Shown: positions 52,602 to 61,615 of the stretch, in pieces
Layout of the letters: the number at the start of each line of letters is the position of its first letter
Position numbering within the stretch: position 1 is the first letter of the stretch
Notes under the pieces: model-generated
The model's database searches: none
What the model was told of the DNA's origin: nothing
The model's input: the letters and a program-made list of their open reading frames with translations, nothing else
Program-made: the position numbers and the translations under genes
Source of the DNA: Hyphobacterium sp. CCMP332
GTDB taxonomy: Bacteria > Bacteroidota > Bacteroidia > Cytophagales > CCMP332
DNA length: 64,000 bases
Direction: 5' to 3'
Assembly: GCA_014323545.1 (NCBI GenBank)
Contig: CP058647.1
Location: 2,830,001 to 2,894,000, forward strand

Positions 52602-55355
52602 CTATCGATCATACCAAGAGTTTCTTTTACTCAATTTCATATCCTGCAAAATCGAAGCCTTAACATTTATGTCAAATGTAAAGGAAGCTCTTCTCGATGG
52701 AAAAGGAATCCAGTTCAAACTCATCTGCCAACAATGTAAATCCCGATATATGGATATGCTTGTTGTTGAAAATTCACCCTTTGTGATATCCAAAGCAGAT
52801 CTAAACCCGACTTTCCATTTATTTGTGAGTTTAACATCTCCATTAAACTGAAGATTCTGAGTTACCACTGCTTCTTCAAAACCATTTTTACTGCGATTAA
52901 GTGTGTACCTCAAACCCAGGTTCCACGGAATGGTAAAATCTACATAGAGGTCGGGGTTTTCTTCAATATATCTAAGTTCTTCTTGCTCCTGAATGGTTAA
53001 TTCTTCCAGAGGAATTTCATCTTCAAGCGATTCTTCTTCCGGTTTTGCTCCGCCTTTAAAGGATTTGGGATTAAATTTCGTACTTATGTTTACGCTGTAT
53101 CGCCTCACCTGTTGGCTTAGTTTAAAACCTTCATTCCAAAAGTATCTTTCGCGTTTGGTTTGATAAACCACATCATCTACTATGGAATCCAATTTGTAAA
53201 CATAGGGGTCAATGGTAGCATTACTGTTAATGTCGAAAGGGCCGATTTTGGTTCGGGCTGTTACATTAAAGTTACTAAACCCAAACTCTTCCGCTGCGAA
53301 GTTGTATCCGGAAGAAATATTCAGGTTTTCCAGAAGTTTTACTTTATCAAAACTGTCGGTTGTATCTTTTTTCTTTTTGACTTTGGCTTCCAGGATGTTT
53401 GTAAGACTAAAATTTAAACTGGCACTTTCACCTGCAGCAGGAACACCAAATATTCCATTTTGAAAAACCGATAAATTTTTCGTTTCACCTGTGGTATCAT
53501 TTATTATGACTTCCTGATAGGCATTTGATGTTTTTGAAAAATCAGGACGGTATGAACCGGAGATATTGGGGATCATTGTATGTCTGATGGCCTCCAAACC
53601 TTTAAATTTTGGAAAAAAGAAAGTTCCATAAAGACGGGTTGTAACACCAGTTGAAGTACTCCATTCTCCGGTTCTGAAAAATCCATCGAGTGTATCTACA
53701 CGTATTCCTTCATTTCTGAAATCATCGAAATACTCTAATTTCTGAAAATACCAGCGCTCAGTATAATTGAAACCGGGATTCAGATTAAAATACTTCATTA
53801 TTTTCATACTTGTACTAATGGGAATGGTATGTCTGGCACCAATTCTTTTTCTTTCCCACATTAAGTCAAAATTATCTCCATTTGCTTTAAATACATCGCT
53901 ATCCGTTCCTTCCCGCTCATTGACACCATTTCTCACATCAATTCCCTGCACACTTGTCGTATTAATTAATCGATTGTCCAATTGATTTCTAAAAGTTCCG
54001 TTGTAGCTGATATTGAATTTATTGAGGGGTTCAATTTTCCGAAGAGGTCGAATCTTCTTAAAAGGACTTTGTCTTGCCATCGATAAGTTAAAATCAGGTA
54101 AGGTAACATCCATAACCCCAGTTCTTGTATTTTGTGATTGTCTTAATGATGAGTTGAATGAAAAAGGCGTATTTCTAATGGCCTTGCTATAGGAAATATT
54201 CGAATTAAACGTGGCAGTCTGTAACTCATCAATATTAAATGAATTCCGCTGGTTGTAATTTTGTGAACCCAGACTTACATCTGCGCTAAATCGCCCACCG
54301 TAAGTTCCTTTTTGAACCGGGCTATGTCTCCATTTTAGCCAGAAATCTTCGAGAATTGTTTCTTCATCGTCTTCGCCCTGAATCCTTTTATTAAATCTAA
54401 AGTTGAGATTGCCATCAAATCCATAGCGTTTTTTGTAGGTATTGTTAAACTGGGTCCCCCAGGATCCATTGGTATAAATTTCTCCGAGAAACTTTAGTCC
54501 CATATAATCTCCGACGGCCCAATAATAGCCCCCATCTCTCAAAAAGAATCCCCTGTCCGATGATTCACCGTATTTTGGAATTATTACACCGGAGGCTTTT
54601 TCCTTGGGAATTGGAAACATTCCAAAAGCAAATCCAATTGGCGTAGGCACATCATTGATTACAAGATTAAAAGGGCCCGTGATCACGCGTTTTTCGGGTA
54701 TCATTTTAATTTTTCTTGCCCTAATTCTGAAATGCGGATCGGGCAGGTTGCAGGTAGTGTATAAGGCATCATCGATAAAAGATTCATTTTTTTCATTCAC
54801 TTTTACTCTTTCACCATGGACAAAACCTTCACCTTGTTGTGTAATTACACCGGATACTATGCCCTTTTTAGTTTTGAAATTATAGCGGATTTTGTCGGCT
54901 TCAAAAGTTTGACTTCCTTCTTTAAAAACCGGTTTGCCGACTTTCTCACCTGCAGAATCCAAAGTATAATTCGCTTCAAGCTCATTTAATTCCCAGTTGA
55001 TAGCGATTTCATCTGCTTCAAGCTCAATATCGCCATAAGTTACTTTAGCATCGCCGTACAGAAATGCCTTTTTGTTTAGAATATTTGTAACGATTGAATC
55101 TCTTGCACTGTAAAATACTGTCGATTTAATATCACTTTTAGGACTGGCAATACTATCGCTTTTTATACTGTCAGCGCTTAATGTATCAACATTAAGCAGA
55201 CTGCTGTCAAAAACACTTATATTAGTATTGTCAATAATTAGGCTGTCAGTTTCGTTTTGAATAGGAATAGGCTTAATTTCACTCTCGTCCTCAAGGCTTT
55301 GAGAATAACCGACAATGGTGAGGAGGCATAGTAAAATTAGAGCTGTTATTTTCAA
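52602..55355 (-). CDS. lptD: LPS-assembly outer-membrane protein LptD (Bacteroidetes type)
   Basis: A 917-residue protein from TTG at 55355, which opens a clean signal peptide (MKITALILLCLLTIVGYSQ). An N-terminal low-complexity acidic region (about 20-75) precedes the OstA/LptA-like domain (YGDAKVTYGDIELEADEI, KTKKGIVSGV) and a large beta barrel. With LptE it inserts LPS into the outer leaflet; kdsB at 23835 confirms LPS synthesis. Upstream TTG codons extend the frame to 55418, overlapping the divergent amidase gene, so I judge them less likely. Confidence 0.85.
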   Translation of the reverse strand: MKITALILLCLLTIVGYSQSLEDESEIKPIPIQNETDSLIIDNTNISVFDSSLLNVDTLSADSIKSDSIASPKSDIKSTVFYSARDSIVTNILNKKAFLYGDAKVTYGDIELEADEIAINWELNELEANYTLDSAGEKVGKPVFKEGSQTFEADKIRYNFKTKKGIVSGVITQQGEGFVHGERVKVNEKNESFIDDALYTTCNLPDPHFRIRARKIKMIPEKRVITGPFNLVINDVPTPIGFAFGMFPIPKEKASGVIIPKYGESSDRGFFLRDGGYYWAVGDYMGLKFLGEIYTNGSWGTQFNNTYKKRYGFDGNLNFRFNKRIQGEDDEETILEDFWLKWRHSPVQKGTYGGRFSADVSLGSQNYNQRNSFNIDELQTATFNSNISYSKAIRNTPFSFNSSLRQSQNTRTGVMDVTLPDFNLSMARQSPFKKIRPLRKIEPLNKFNISYNGTFRNQLDNRLINTTSVQGIDVRNGVNEREGTDSDVFKANGDNFDLMWERKRIGARHTIPISTSMKIMKYFNLNPGFNYTERWYFQKLEYFDDFRNEGIRVDTLDGFFRTGEWSTSTGVTTRLYGTFFFPKFKGLEAIRHTMIPNISGSYRPDFSKTSNAYQEVIINDTTGETKNLSVFQNGIFGVPAAGESASLNFSLTNILEAKVKKKKDTTDSFDKVKLLENLNISSGYNFAAEEFGFSNFNVTARTKIGPFDINSNATIDPYVYKLDSIVDDVVYQTKRERYFWNEGFKLSQQVRRYSVNISTKFNPKSFKGGAKPEEESLEDEIPLEELTIQEQEELRYIEENPDLYVDFTIPWNLGLRYTLNRSKNGFEEAVVTQNLQFNGDVKLTNKWKVGFRSALDITKGEFSTTSISIYRDLHCWQMSLNWIPFPSRRASFTFDINVKASILQDMKLSKRNSWYDR

Positions 55356-55433
55356 AAACAGGGTTTTCAGATTAATTAAAAATTTACAATTTTGCGTAAT
55401 ACTCAAGAACAACACCAAATTACCGGGACTAAG

Positions 55434-56222
55434 GTGCGCAAAAATATTGCCGTCATTTCCATTTTAACAATTTTTTTTACCCTGGGGGCATTTTCTTTCT
55501 TAAATCCTAAACAGGTAAAAGTCGTAAAAATTGTAATTGACCCCGGTCATGGGGGCAAAGATCCCGGCTGCATTGGAAAAATTTCCAATGAGAAAGACGT
55601 TGCCCTGGACGTCTCGCTGGAACTTGGAAAAATAATTAAAGAATATCTTCCCGACGTAAAAATTTATTTTACACGTTCAGATGACCGATTTATCGGATTG
55701 TATGAACGAGCCAAACTTGCCAATGTTAATGATGCAGATCTTTTTGTTTCCATTCACTGCAATGCCGACCCTCAAAAAAGAGCCTATGGAACGGAAACCT
55801 GGGTTATGGGAATAAATAAAAGCGATAAAAATTTAGAGGAAGTTGTGATTCGTGAAAACTCAGTAATTCTCTTGGAAGAAGATCATGTGGAAAATTACGA
55901 TGGCTTTGACCCAAAATCACCCGAATCCTATATACTTTTCAATCTATATCAAAGCGCTTATATCAATAACAGCCTCAACCTTGCGGGAAAAATAGAAGGC
56001 CAATTTAAAGATCGAGTTCAGCGGCACAGCAGGGGTGTAAAACAAGCAGGTTTCCTGGTTTTGTGGAAAACTTCAATGCCAAGTGTGCTTGTAGAACTGG
56101 GCTTTCTTACCCATAATCAGGAGGAGCGCTATCTTAATGATGATCTCGGACAAACTTATTTAGCCTCAGCAATTTACAGAGCAATTAGAGATTATAAGCA
56201 GGATATCGAATCAATGAATTAA
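55434..56222 (+). CDS. N-acetylmuramoyl-L-alanine amidase (Amidase_3)
   Basis: A 262-residue zinc amidase from GTG at 55434, with an N-terminal hydrophobic segment (about 4-22). Zinc ligands are H39 (IDPGHGGKD), E53 (SNEKD) and H108 (SIHCNAD), and the catalytic Glu is in LVELGFLTH. It cleaves the peptide side chain from MurNAc during cell separation or remodelling. A TTG at 55392 would add 14 hydrophilic residues. It is divergent from lptD, with 78 bp between the chosen starts, and is followed after 9 bp by the mlaD-like gene. Confidence 0.88.
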   Translation: MRKNIAVISILTIFFTLGAFSFLNPKQVKVVKIVIDPGHGGKDPGCIGKISNEKDVALDVSLELGKIIKEYLPDVKIYFTRSDDRFIGLYERAKLANVNDADLFVSIHCNADPQKRAYGTETWVMGINKSDKNLEEVVIRENSVILLEEDHVENYDGFDPKSPESYILFNLYQSAYINNSLNLAGKIEGQFKDRVQRHSRGVKQAGFLVLWKTSMPSVLVELGFLTHNQEERYLNDDLGQTYLASAIYRAIRDYKQDIESMN

Positions 56223-56231
56223 TTTAGCGCT

Positions 56232-57158
56232 GTGAAATTTAATAAAGAAATTAAGATCGGCATTTTAGCCCTGGTATCGATCTCCATACTATATTTTGGA
56301 TTTAATTTCCTCAAGGGTTCCGACTTCCTGACAAGCAATCATACTTATTATGCCTATTATGAAGAAATAAGTGGTTTAACAGTATCAAATCAGGTCTTGG
56401 TCAATGGATATTCTGTAGGTCGTGTTTCTAGCATATCAATCGAACAAGGTGAAAATACACGTGTAAAAGTAAGTCTCGATGTTTCAAAAGAAGTGATCGT
56501 AGGTAAAGATGCTGTCGCTTTATTAATGGATACGGATTTACTTGGCGGCAAAGCAATCGAATTACAGACCGGAGATATTAAAAATCCTGCTAAAAATTAC
56601 GATACCATCCAGGGACGAATGGATAAAAGCCTCCCCGAAGTATTTGCAGATAAAGCCATGCCCATTGTGGAAGGATTGGATTCTACCATTACCAATATCA
56701 ACGAATTTTTTAAGTCATATGCCTTCGCCTCAAAGGAAATTCAGGAAATGTTTGTCCAGGCCAAAGAGCTAATGGCAGCATCTCAAAAAATTGTATATGA
56801 AAACCGACAAAACCTAAAAGCCATTTCGGACAATTTGAAATCGAGTACGGATGAATTTAAAAAGAGCTCAGAGGACGTAAGAATAATTCTTGAAAATATG
56901 CGCTCCGTATCGGATAGCCTGACTCAAATTGAAATCAATAAGACTTTAAAATCACTCAACCGTTCTCTGGTTTCAATGGATTCCATTACCACACAAATCT
57001 CCTCCGGTGAAGGCTCCCTGGGTAAATTGGTTTACAATGATTCCCTTTATGATAATCTCAATGCTGTGTCTTCAGATTTGGATAAACTATTGATCGACTT
57101 CAGAGAAAAACCCAAACGCTACGTACATTTTTCAATTTTTGGTAAAAAAGATAAGTAA
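56232..57158 (+). CDS. MlaD/MCE-domain lipid-transport protein
   Basis: A 308-residue protein: membrane anchor (about 10-26), MCE/MlaD domain (about 38-125; ISGLTVSNQVLVNGYSVGRV, LLMDTDLLGGKAIEL) and a long C-terminal coiled-coil-like helix. MCE proteins form periplasmic rings that move phospholipids between membranes, usually with an MlaEF ABC transporter; none is visible in the window. It begins with GTG nine bases past the amidase, so both are probably co-transcribed. Confidence 0.88.
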   Translation: MKFNKEIKIGILALVSISILYFGFNFLKGSDFLTSNHTYYAYYEEISGLTVSNQVLVNGYSVGRVSSISIEQGENTRVKVSLDVSKEVIVGKDAVALLMDTDLLGGKAIELQTGDIKNPAKNYDTIQGRMDKSLPEVFADKAMPIVEGLDSTITNINEFFKSYAFASKEIQEMFVQAKELMAASQKIVYENRQNLKAISDNLKSSTDEFKKSSEDVRIILENMRSVSDSLTQIEINKTLKSLNRSLVSMDSITTQISSGEGSLGKLVYNDSLYDNLNAVSSDLDKLLIDFREKPKRYVHFSIFGKKDK

Positions 57159-57165
57159 TACAGCA

Positions 57166-57189
57166 AATTAGTCCTCTTATTGACTAATT
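57166..57189. repeat. Perfect inverted repeat after the mlaD-like gene
   Basis: AATTAGTC and GACTAATT form an 8-bp perfect stem with an 8-base loop, and a third GACTAAT half-site occurs at 57203. No T-run follows. It could be a weak terminator or a regulator site for the DUF2652 gene. Confidence 0.45.
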
Positions 57190-57220
57190 GAGTAATTCAA
57201 ATGACTAATATTGATCCCTG

Positions 57221-58279
57221 ATGAGTGATCAGGAAAAATCAATTGTATTCATACCCGATATCAGCGGTTTCAGTCATTTTGTCAATAGCACAGCGATTTC
57301 TCATAGTGAGCACATCATTTCAGAACTGTTAGAGCTCATAATTGAACAGAATTCTTTGGGTATGGAGGTTTCAGAAGTTGAAGGGGATGCGGTATTGTTT
57401 TACAAGGAAAAACAAGTACCTGAGTTTCAACAACTGATTGAACAAGCAGAACAAATGTACATTGCTTTTCATGCGCATTTATTGCAATATGAAAAATACC
57501 GAATTTGTACTTGTGGAGCCTGTACCTCTGCTTCAAAATTAAGTTTAAAATTTGTGGCTCACTCGGGAGAACTTGGATTTTTAAATATTCAGGGGAAGAA
57601 AAAACCTCATGGAAACAATATTGTAATTCCTCATAGATTATTAAAAAATAACATTTCCTCTTCTTCCTATGTGTTACTTTCTGAAAGCCTTTTCACGAGC
57701 TATCAACTCGACGAAAATTGGCAAAAAGATCAATATGAATACGAAGGCACGGGGATTTTAAAATACTATTATCGCGATTTAAATTATTTAAATTCAAAAA
57801 TTCCCGAACCCATTTCGTTTAATCCACCCGACAGGATTGATAATCCGATAAAAGACAGCTTAATTATAAATGCGGATATCAATAATCTGATAGAGTACAT
57901 CGCCAATTTTTCATTTCGCTCAATTTGGCAAAAGGGCGTAGATCGCTTGGAATACAATCCTAATGAGGTCAATAGGCTGGGAACATCACATATCTGTGTA
58001 ATAAACAAAAAAGAATTTCAATTTGAGACTGTGGCCACTGATATTTCTGATCAACACAGAGTTATAGGTGAGAAGAACAAAAATCCTCCTTTTTTTAAGG
58101 AATTATTGAGCTATTACATTCTTGATCAAATGGAAGATGGAGTTAAATTAAGTGTCGAAATTCACTATTTTCAAAAAAATATTGTTTCCAGATTGATGAC
58201 ACCTATACTTAAAATGATTTTGCTTAAAAATCTTAGAAATAGTATTAAGTCATTAAAAAGTTATGCAGAAAATAATTAA
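57221..58279 (+). CDS. DUF2652 (cyclase-like) protein
   Basis: A 352-residue protein. The N-terminus resembles class III nucleotidyl cyclases, with FIPDISGFSHF (D13) and EVEGDAVLFY, then a region with CTCGACTSA, and a C-terminal SRPBCC/START-like part (around 215-345). DUF2652 proteins are common in Bacteroidetes and of unknown function; the cyclase fold may be catalytically altered, as only some metal residues are evident. It is 6 bp before the SDR gene, so they probably share a transcript. Confidence 0.85.
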   Translation: MSDQEKSIVFIPDISGFSHFVNSTAISHSEHIISELLELIIEQNSLGMEVSEVEGDAVLFYKEKQVPEFQQLIEQAEQMYIAFHAHLLQYEKYRICTCGACTSASKLSLKFVAHSGELGFLNIQGKKKPHGNNIVIPHRLLKNNISSSSYVLLSESLFTSYQLDENWQKDQYEYEGTGILKYYYRDLNYLNSKIPEPISFNPPDRIDNPIKDSLIINADINNLIEYIANFSFRSIWQKGVDRLEYNPNEVNRLGTSHICVINKKEFQFETVATDISDQHRVIGEKNKNPPFFKELLSYYILDQMEDGVKLSVEIHYFQKNIVSRLMTPILKMILLKNLRNSIKSLKSYAENN

Positions 58280-58285
58280 TGTTAA

Positions 58286-58975
58286 ATGTCAAAAATAGCT
58301 TTAGTAACGGGAGGGAATAGAGGCATCGGATTTGAAGTATGTCGGCAATTGGGGCAAATGGGTTTCAAAGTGATTATTGGAGCCAGAAAAGTTGCGGATG
58401 GTAAAAAAGCAGCAGAAATCCTAAAAGCGGAAAATCTTGATGTGACTTTTCAACCTTTGGATGTACAAGACGAGGATCAGATAGGTTTTATCGCTGCCTG
58501 GATGGAAATGGAATTTGGAGCTTTGGACGTGCTTGTAAATAATGCAGGAATTGGTGTGGGTAATAAAGGACTTGTTGATGTTGACCTTGATGAGATTCGA
58601 AAAATAATGGAAATCAATTTTTACGGACCAATAAAAATGTCACGAATGTTTATCCCCCTTCTTAAAAAAAGTAAAGGCCGGATAATTAATGTTTCAAGCG
58701 GAATGGGTGCTATTTCGGATATGGGCACAGGCTATGCCGGATATAGATTGTCAAAGGCAGGCTTGAACGTACAAACCATGTTGCTGGCTAATGAGCTGGA
58801 ACCTTATGGTGTAAAGGTAAATTCTGTTTGTCCGGGTTGGGTAAAAACCGAGATGGGTGGAAGCTCAGCTCCCAGAGATGTAATTCAGGGTGCAGATACC
58901 ATTGCCTGGCTGGCATCAGAAGAAAATATCCCGAATGGCAAATTTTTAAGAGACAGAAAAGTTATAGACTGGTAA
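58286..58975 (+). CDS. Short-chain dehydrogenase/reductase
   Basis: A 229-residue classical SDR. The cofactor motif VTGGNRGIGFEV (Rossmann G-x3-G-x-G), NNAG (around 89-92) and the active-site set with Ser in VSSGMG and YRLSK (Y-x3-K) are complete. An arginine in GARK favours NADPH. The substrate is unknown; its sequence resembles carbonyl-reductase-like SDRs. Its stop is immediately followed by the stop of the convergent gene with no spacer. Confidence 0.9.
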   Translation: MSKIALVTGGNRGIGFEVCRQLGQMGFKVIIGARKVADGKKAAEILKAENLDVTFQPLDVQDEDQIGFIAAWMEMEFGALDVLVNNAGIGVGNKGLVDVDLDEIRKIMEINFYGPIKMSRMFIPLLKKSKGRIINVSSGMGAISDMGTGYAGYRLSKAGLNVQTMLLANELEPYGVKVNSVCPGWVKTEMGGSSAPRDVIQGADTIAWLASEENIPNGKFLRDRKVIDW

Positions 58976-60181
58976 TCAGAAAGTAAAAAATTCTTCTCTA
59001 ATCAATTCCAGTTCCAGAACCTCTTCATCAACACCTGATAAAACTTTTATTCTTAAGTCATTCCCACTGGGGATGAGTGATTCTGATAAAAATTGTTCAC
59101 AATAATCTTCAAACCCGGCATCTGAAAGATTGAACTCATTTAGCTCCAGAACCTTGTCACCTGGCCGCAACCCATAATCATAAGCCTGACTTTCAATGAT
59201 AACGGTTGCAATAATCCATTGGCCATTTCTGTATTTTAGTTTAAATCCAAATTCTTCTTTGGAAGGCTGTATATCTTTTTGTTTATGTAAATAAATGACT
59301 TTGTCCTTGTAATTTATCTGAACTTTGAAGTTGTCCCAGACCCGATTGCCAATGGTTCTATCGGAGTATTCCGAACATTTTATCCAATAAGGGCCAAGAC
59401 TTGAATTACCTATGAGAAGCGGATTTGTATAACGAAAATACGCGGTGTCAAAAGTGGAACCAAAAAGAGCGGAATTTTCCCATCCATAAGATTTTACCTG
59501 TTTAAATGTATTCAACAAATCTTCCGGTTTTAAATGAACTCCGCCATTACTTCCAAGATCAAAAGTGATATTGTTTTTAATTTCAGTGCCAAGCCCGAGT
59601 TTAATTTTTGGTATTTTCTGGAAGTCCGGATTAAAATCCAATTTTATATCTGCATCATGTTGATCTTCAAAAGTTTTAGAATCGCTGAAATTTATTATTC
59701 GTTTTTGATAGTCAATTTCCCAGTTGAGTTTTGCCATTAAATTGCTTCCAATAATCCCATCAATATTTAGACATTTTATTTCTTCTGAAGCATTCAGATC
59801 TGATACTGCTGCAATTGATTTGCTTACAGTAATTCCTGCAATTTCAATTTCATCGATATAAACGAAGTCGAGAATATGCCGGACACCGCGACTATCCATT
59901 GTGCCATTTCTGAGTTTAACCTTCTGTTGCAATTCTTCTTGCAAATCCTGCGATATGATGTTCGGGGCACCGGAATCAAAAAGCAAACGTCTCTCCTTCC
60001 CGGCAATGGTCGCATTTACAATTATCAGATGATTGGGGTATTCGAAATTAATCGACTTTGAGAAATTGCGAGACTGTACCTTTCCTTTTTTTAAATAATA
60101 CTCAAGACTGCAAGAGCTCAGTAAAAATAATAGAATAGTAAAATGAACAAAATGAAATTTTTTTAAAAGTATTCTTTTCAA
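58976..60181 (-). CDS. Aspartyl-protease-family lipoprotein with C-terminal PDZ domain
   Basis: A 401-residue lipoprotein (lipobox LSSC, C24). Residues 45-180 form a retropepsin-like lobe with LLFDSGAPNII carrying the catalytic D-S-G. A second lobe (about 190-310) has ITFDLGSNGGVH, a degenerate D-L-G. A C-terminal PDZ domain (about 320-395) carries the carboxylate-binding YGLRPGDKV region. It may be a periplasmic protease or a substrate-binding relative. It overlaps the YciI gene by 4 bp and is tail-to-tail with the SDR gene. Confidence 0.82.
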   Translation of the reverse strand: MKRILLKKFHFVHFTILLFLLSSCSLEYYLKKGKVQSRNFSKSINFEYPNHLIIVNATIAGKERRLLFDSGAPNIISQDLQEELQQKVKLRNGTMDSRGVRHILDFVYIDEIEIAGITVSKSIAAVSDLNASEEIKCLNIDGIIGSNLMAKLNWEIDYQKRIINFSDSKTFEDQHDADIKLDFNPDFQKIPKIKLGLGTEIKNNITFDLGSNGGVHLKPEDLLNTFKQVKSYGWENSALFGSTFDTAYFRYTNPLLIGNSSLGPYWIKCSEYSDRTIGNRVWDNFKVQINYKDKVIYLHKQKDIQPSKEEFGFKLKYRNGQWIIATVIIESQAYDYGLRPGDKVLELNEFNLSDAGFEDYCEQFLSESLIPSGNDLRIKVLSGVDEEVLELELIREEFFTF

Positions 60182-60648
60182 ATCTTCTTCTTTGAAATTT
60201 TTGGATAAATATCTTTTAATTTAAGAAGAGCCGCAGAACCGTACCATTCCCTCAGGTCCATAATCAATGACCCAGCTTTAATGGCCGGATCGGTAGACGT
60301 GAGTTCTTTTGCCTCCTGAATGGATTGAACATCAAATATATAAATCCCTCGAATTTCACCATCGCCAAAAAACGGACCGGCTAGAACCAATTTTCCTGCT
60401 TCTGCAAGCTGTGTGATATTATCGAGATGAGCTCTTTGCAATTTGGCCCTTTCTTCTTTGTCTTCACTTCTGTTAGGTCCTTTTCTCAAAAAAGCCATGA
60501 CATATTTTTTCATTCCGTAATCATCAGCGCCTAATTCTTTTGCAAGTACAGAATCGTATTCCGGATTGTTGTTTTCCAACTGCTCCTGGGCACACATTGG
60601 TGCCGATACAAATATTAGAAATGCGAAAAATAGATAATCCAACTTCAT
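60178..60648 (-). CDS. Secreted YciI-like protein
   Basis: 156 residues: signal peptide (about 1-20), then a YCII-related domain (about 46-145) with MKKYVMAFLRKGPNR, the conserved H in RAHLDN and GPFFGDGEIRGIYIFDV. YciI folds as a ferredoxin-like dimer with a putative His-Asp active site; function is unknown. The exported location is unusual for YciI. Its end overlaps the aspartyl-protease gene by 4 bp, so both are on one transcript. Confidence 0.8.
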   Translation of the reverse strand: MKLDYLFFAFLIFVSAPMCAQEQLENNNPEYDSVLAKELGADDYGMKKYVMAFLRKGPNRSEDKEERAKLQRAHLDNITQLAEAGKLVLAGPFFGDGEIRGIYIFDVQSIQEAKELTSTDPAIKAGSLIMDLREWYGSAALLKLKDIYPKISKKKI

Positions 60649-60836
60649 GTATATAAAATTTTCAAACTGAAATTAAACCTATCAAAATAGAAATATAAAA
60701 GCTTTTTAAATAATCCGTTCATAAGACAAGGTTTTCAAATACAATGAGTAAAACTCTCAAATTGGAATTGCGATGGAACAATATTAAATTTATCCACGTT
60801 TTAACACATAATTAAAACAGTACTTATAAAATCGCT

Positions 60837-61214
60837 TTGAGAGCAGTTATATCAACCATAGCATCAATATACTTATTCTTTAACCTTGGTTTTGGAATAA
60901 ATCAGCATTACTGCATGGGACTATTGAAAGATGTTTCATTCGGTCACGAAAGCCATGAATGTTGCTGTGGAGAAAGCGAAATGATGGAGGGCTGCTGTAA
61001 AGACGTTCATGTTAGTCTTTCCATTGAGCATGACCAAATTCAAAACCATTTTCAAAGTATTGATCCTGATTGGAAATTTGAAAAGCTTGTTTTCATCTTA
61101 AGTGATGTTTTATTTTCTAAGAATAATGCTTTGGAGATACCTCAATATACAGGACCTCCTCCCAAAAAATCCAATTCGAGAATTTTTATTCAATCCCTGG
61201 TATTATACGCATGA
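60837..61214 (+). CDS. HYC_CC_PP-family protein
   Basis: A 125-residue exported or membrane-anchored protein. The hydrophobic start (MRAVISTIASIYLFF) is followed by HYC (24-26), cysteine clusters CCC (42-44) and CC (53-54) and a PPP segment (107-109), which give the family its name. The cysteine and histidine content suggests binding of copper or another soft metal, an inference. The start is TTG; no ATG fits. It is 52 bp before the HMA gene and 188 bp after the YciI gene, so it begins a new three-gene unit. Confidence 0.8.
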   Translation: MRAVISTIASIYLFFNLGFGINQHYCMGLLKDVSFGHESHECCCGESEMMEGCCKDVHVSLSIEHDQIQNHFQSIDPDWKFEKLVFILSDVLFSKNNALEIPQYTGPPPKKSNSRIFIQSLVLYA

Positions 61215-61218
61215 TATA

Positions 61219-61253
61219 AAATTTAAATATCTGAAAATCAAGTATTTAAATTT
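61219..61253. repeat. AT-only inverted repeat between the HYC_CC_PP and HMA genes
   Basis: AAATTTAAATA (61219-61229) pairs with TATTTAAATTT (61243-61253) perfectly over 11 bases, with a 13-base spacer. It contains only A and T, so the hairpin is weak; it may be a regulator site or chance in AT-rich DNA. Confidence 0.35.
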
Positions 61254-61266
61254 AAATTATATCATC

Positions 61267-61614
61267 ATGTATAAATCAATATTATTTTTCATTTTAGGTC
61301 TTTTTATTACAATTAATTCCTATTCGCAGGATAAAAAAATAATTGAAACAGCATTTAATGTCAGCGGAGTATGTGAAATGTGCAAAGCCAGGATTGAAAA
61401 TGCGGCTCTTTTAAATGGAGTTAAAAAAGTTAATTGGGACAAAAATTCCCAGACCTTGCATATCATCTACCGTAAGGATAAAGTGGAATTAATGGATATC
61501 CATAAGGCTGTAGCTGCTGCCGGACACGACACTTCAGAATTAAAAGCCAATGATGAAGCTTATAAAAAAATTCCTGCTTGCTGTTCCTATAAGGATGGAG
61601 TAAAAGTTCACTGA
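61267..61614 (+). CDS. Secreted heavy-metal-associated (HMA) domain protein
   Basis: A 115-residue protein: signal peptide (about 1-20), then an HMA domain with the metal-binding CxxC (C36EMC39) and the VKKVNWDKNSQTLHI strand. Near the end a second pair C105-C106 (IPACCSYK) could add a metal site. HMA domains carry Cu+ or other soft ions; location in the periplasm is inferred. An open frame upstream to 61102 overlaps the HYC gene, but the ATG at 61267 starts the signal peptide. The TonB receptor begins one base after its stop. Confidence 0.85.
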   Translation: MYKSILFFILGLFITINSYSQDKKIIETAFNVSGVCEMCKARIENAALLNGVKKVNWDKNSQTLHIIYRKDKVELMDIHKAVAAAGHDTSELKANDEAYKKIPACCSYKDGVKVH

Positions 61615-61615
61615 T

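Noticed and set aside
61102-61266. An upstream extension of the HMA protein
   Set aside because: It overlaps the HYC_CC_PP gene in another frame; the ATG at 61267 gives a proper signal peptide.
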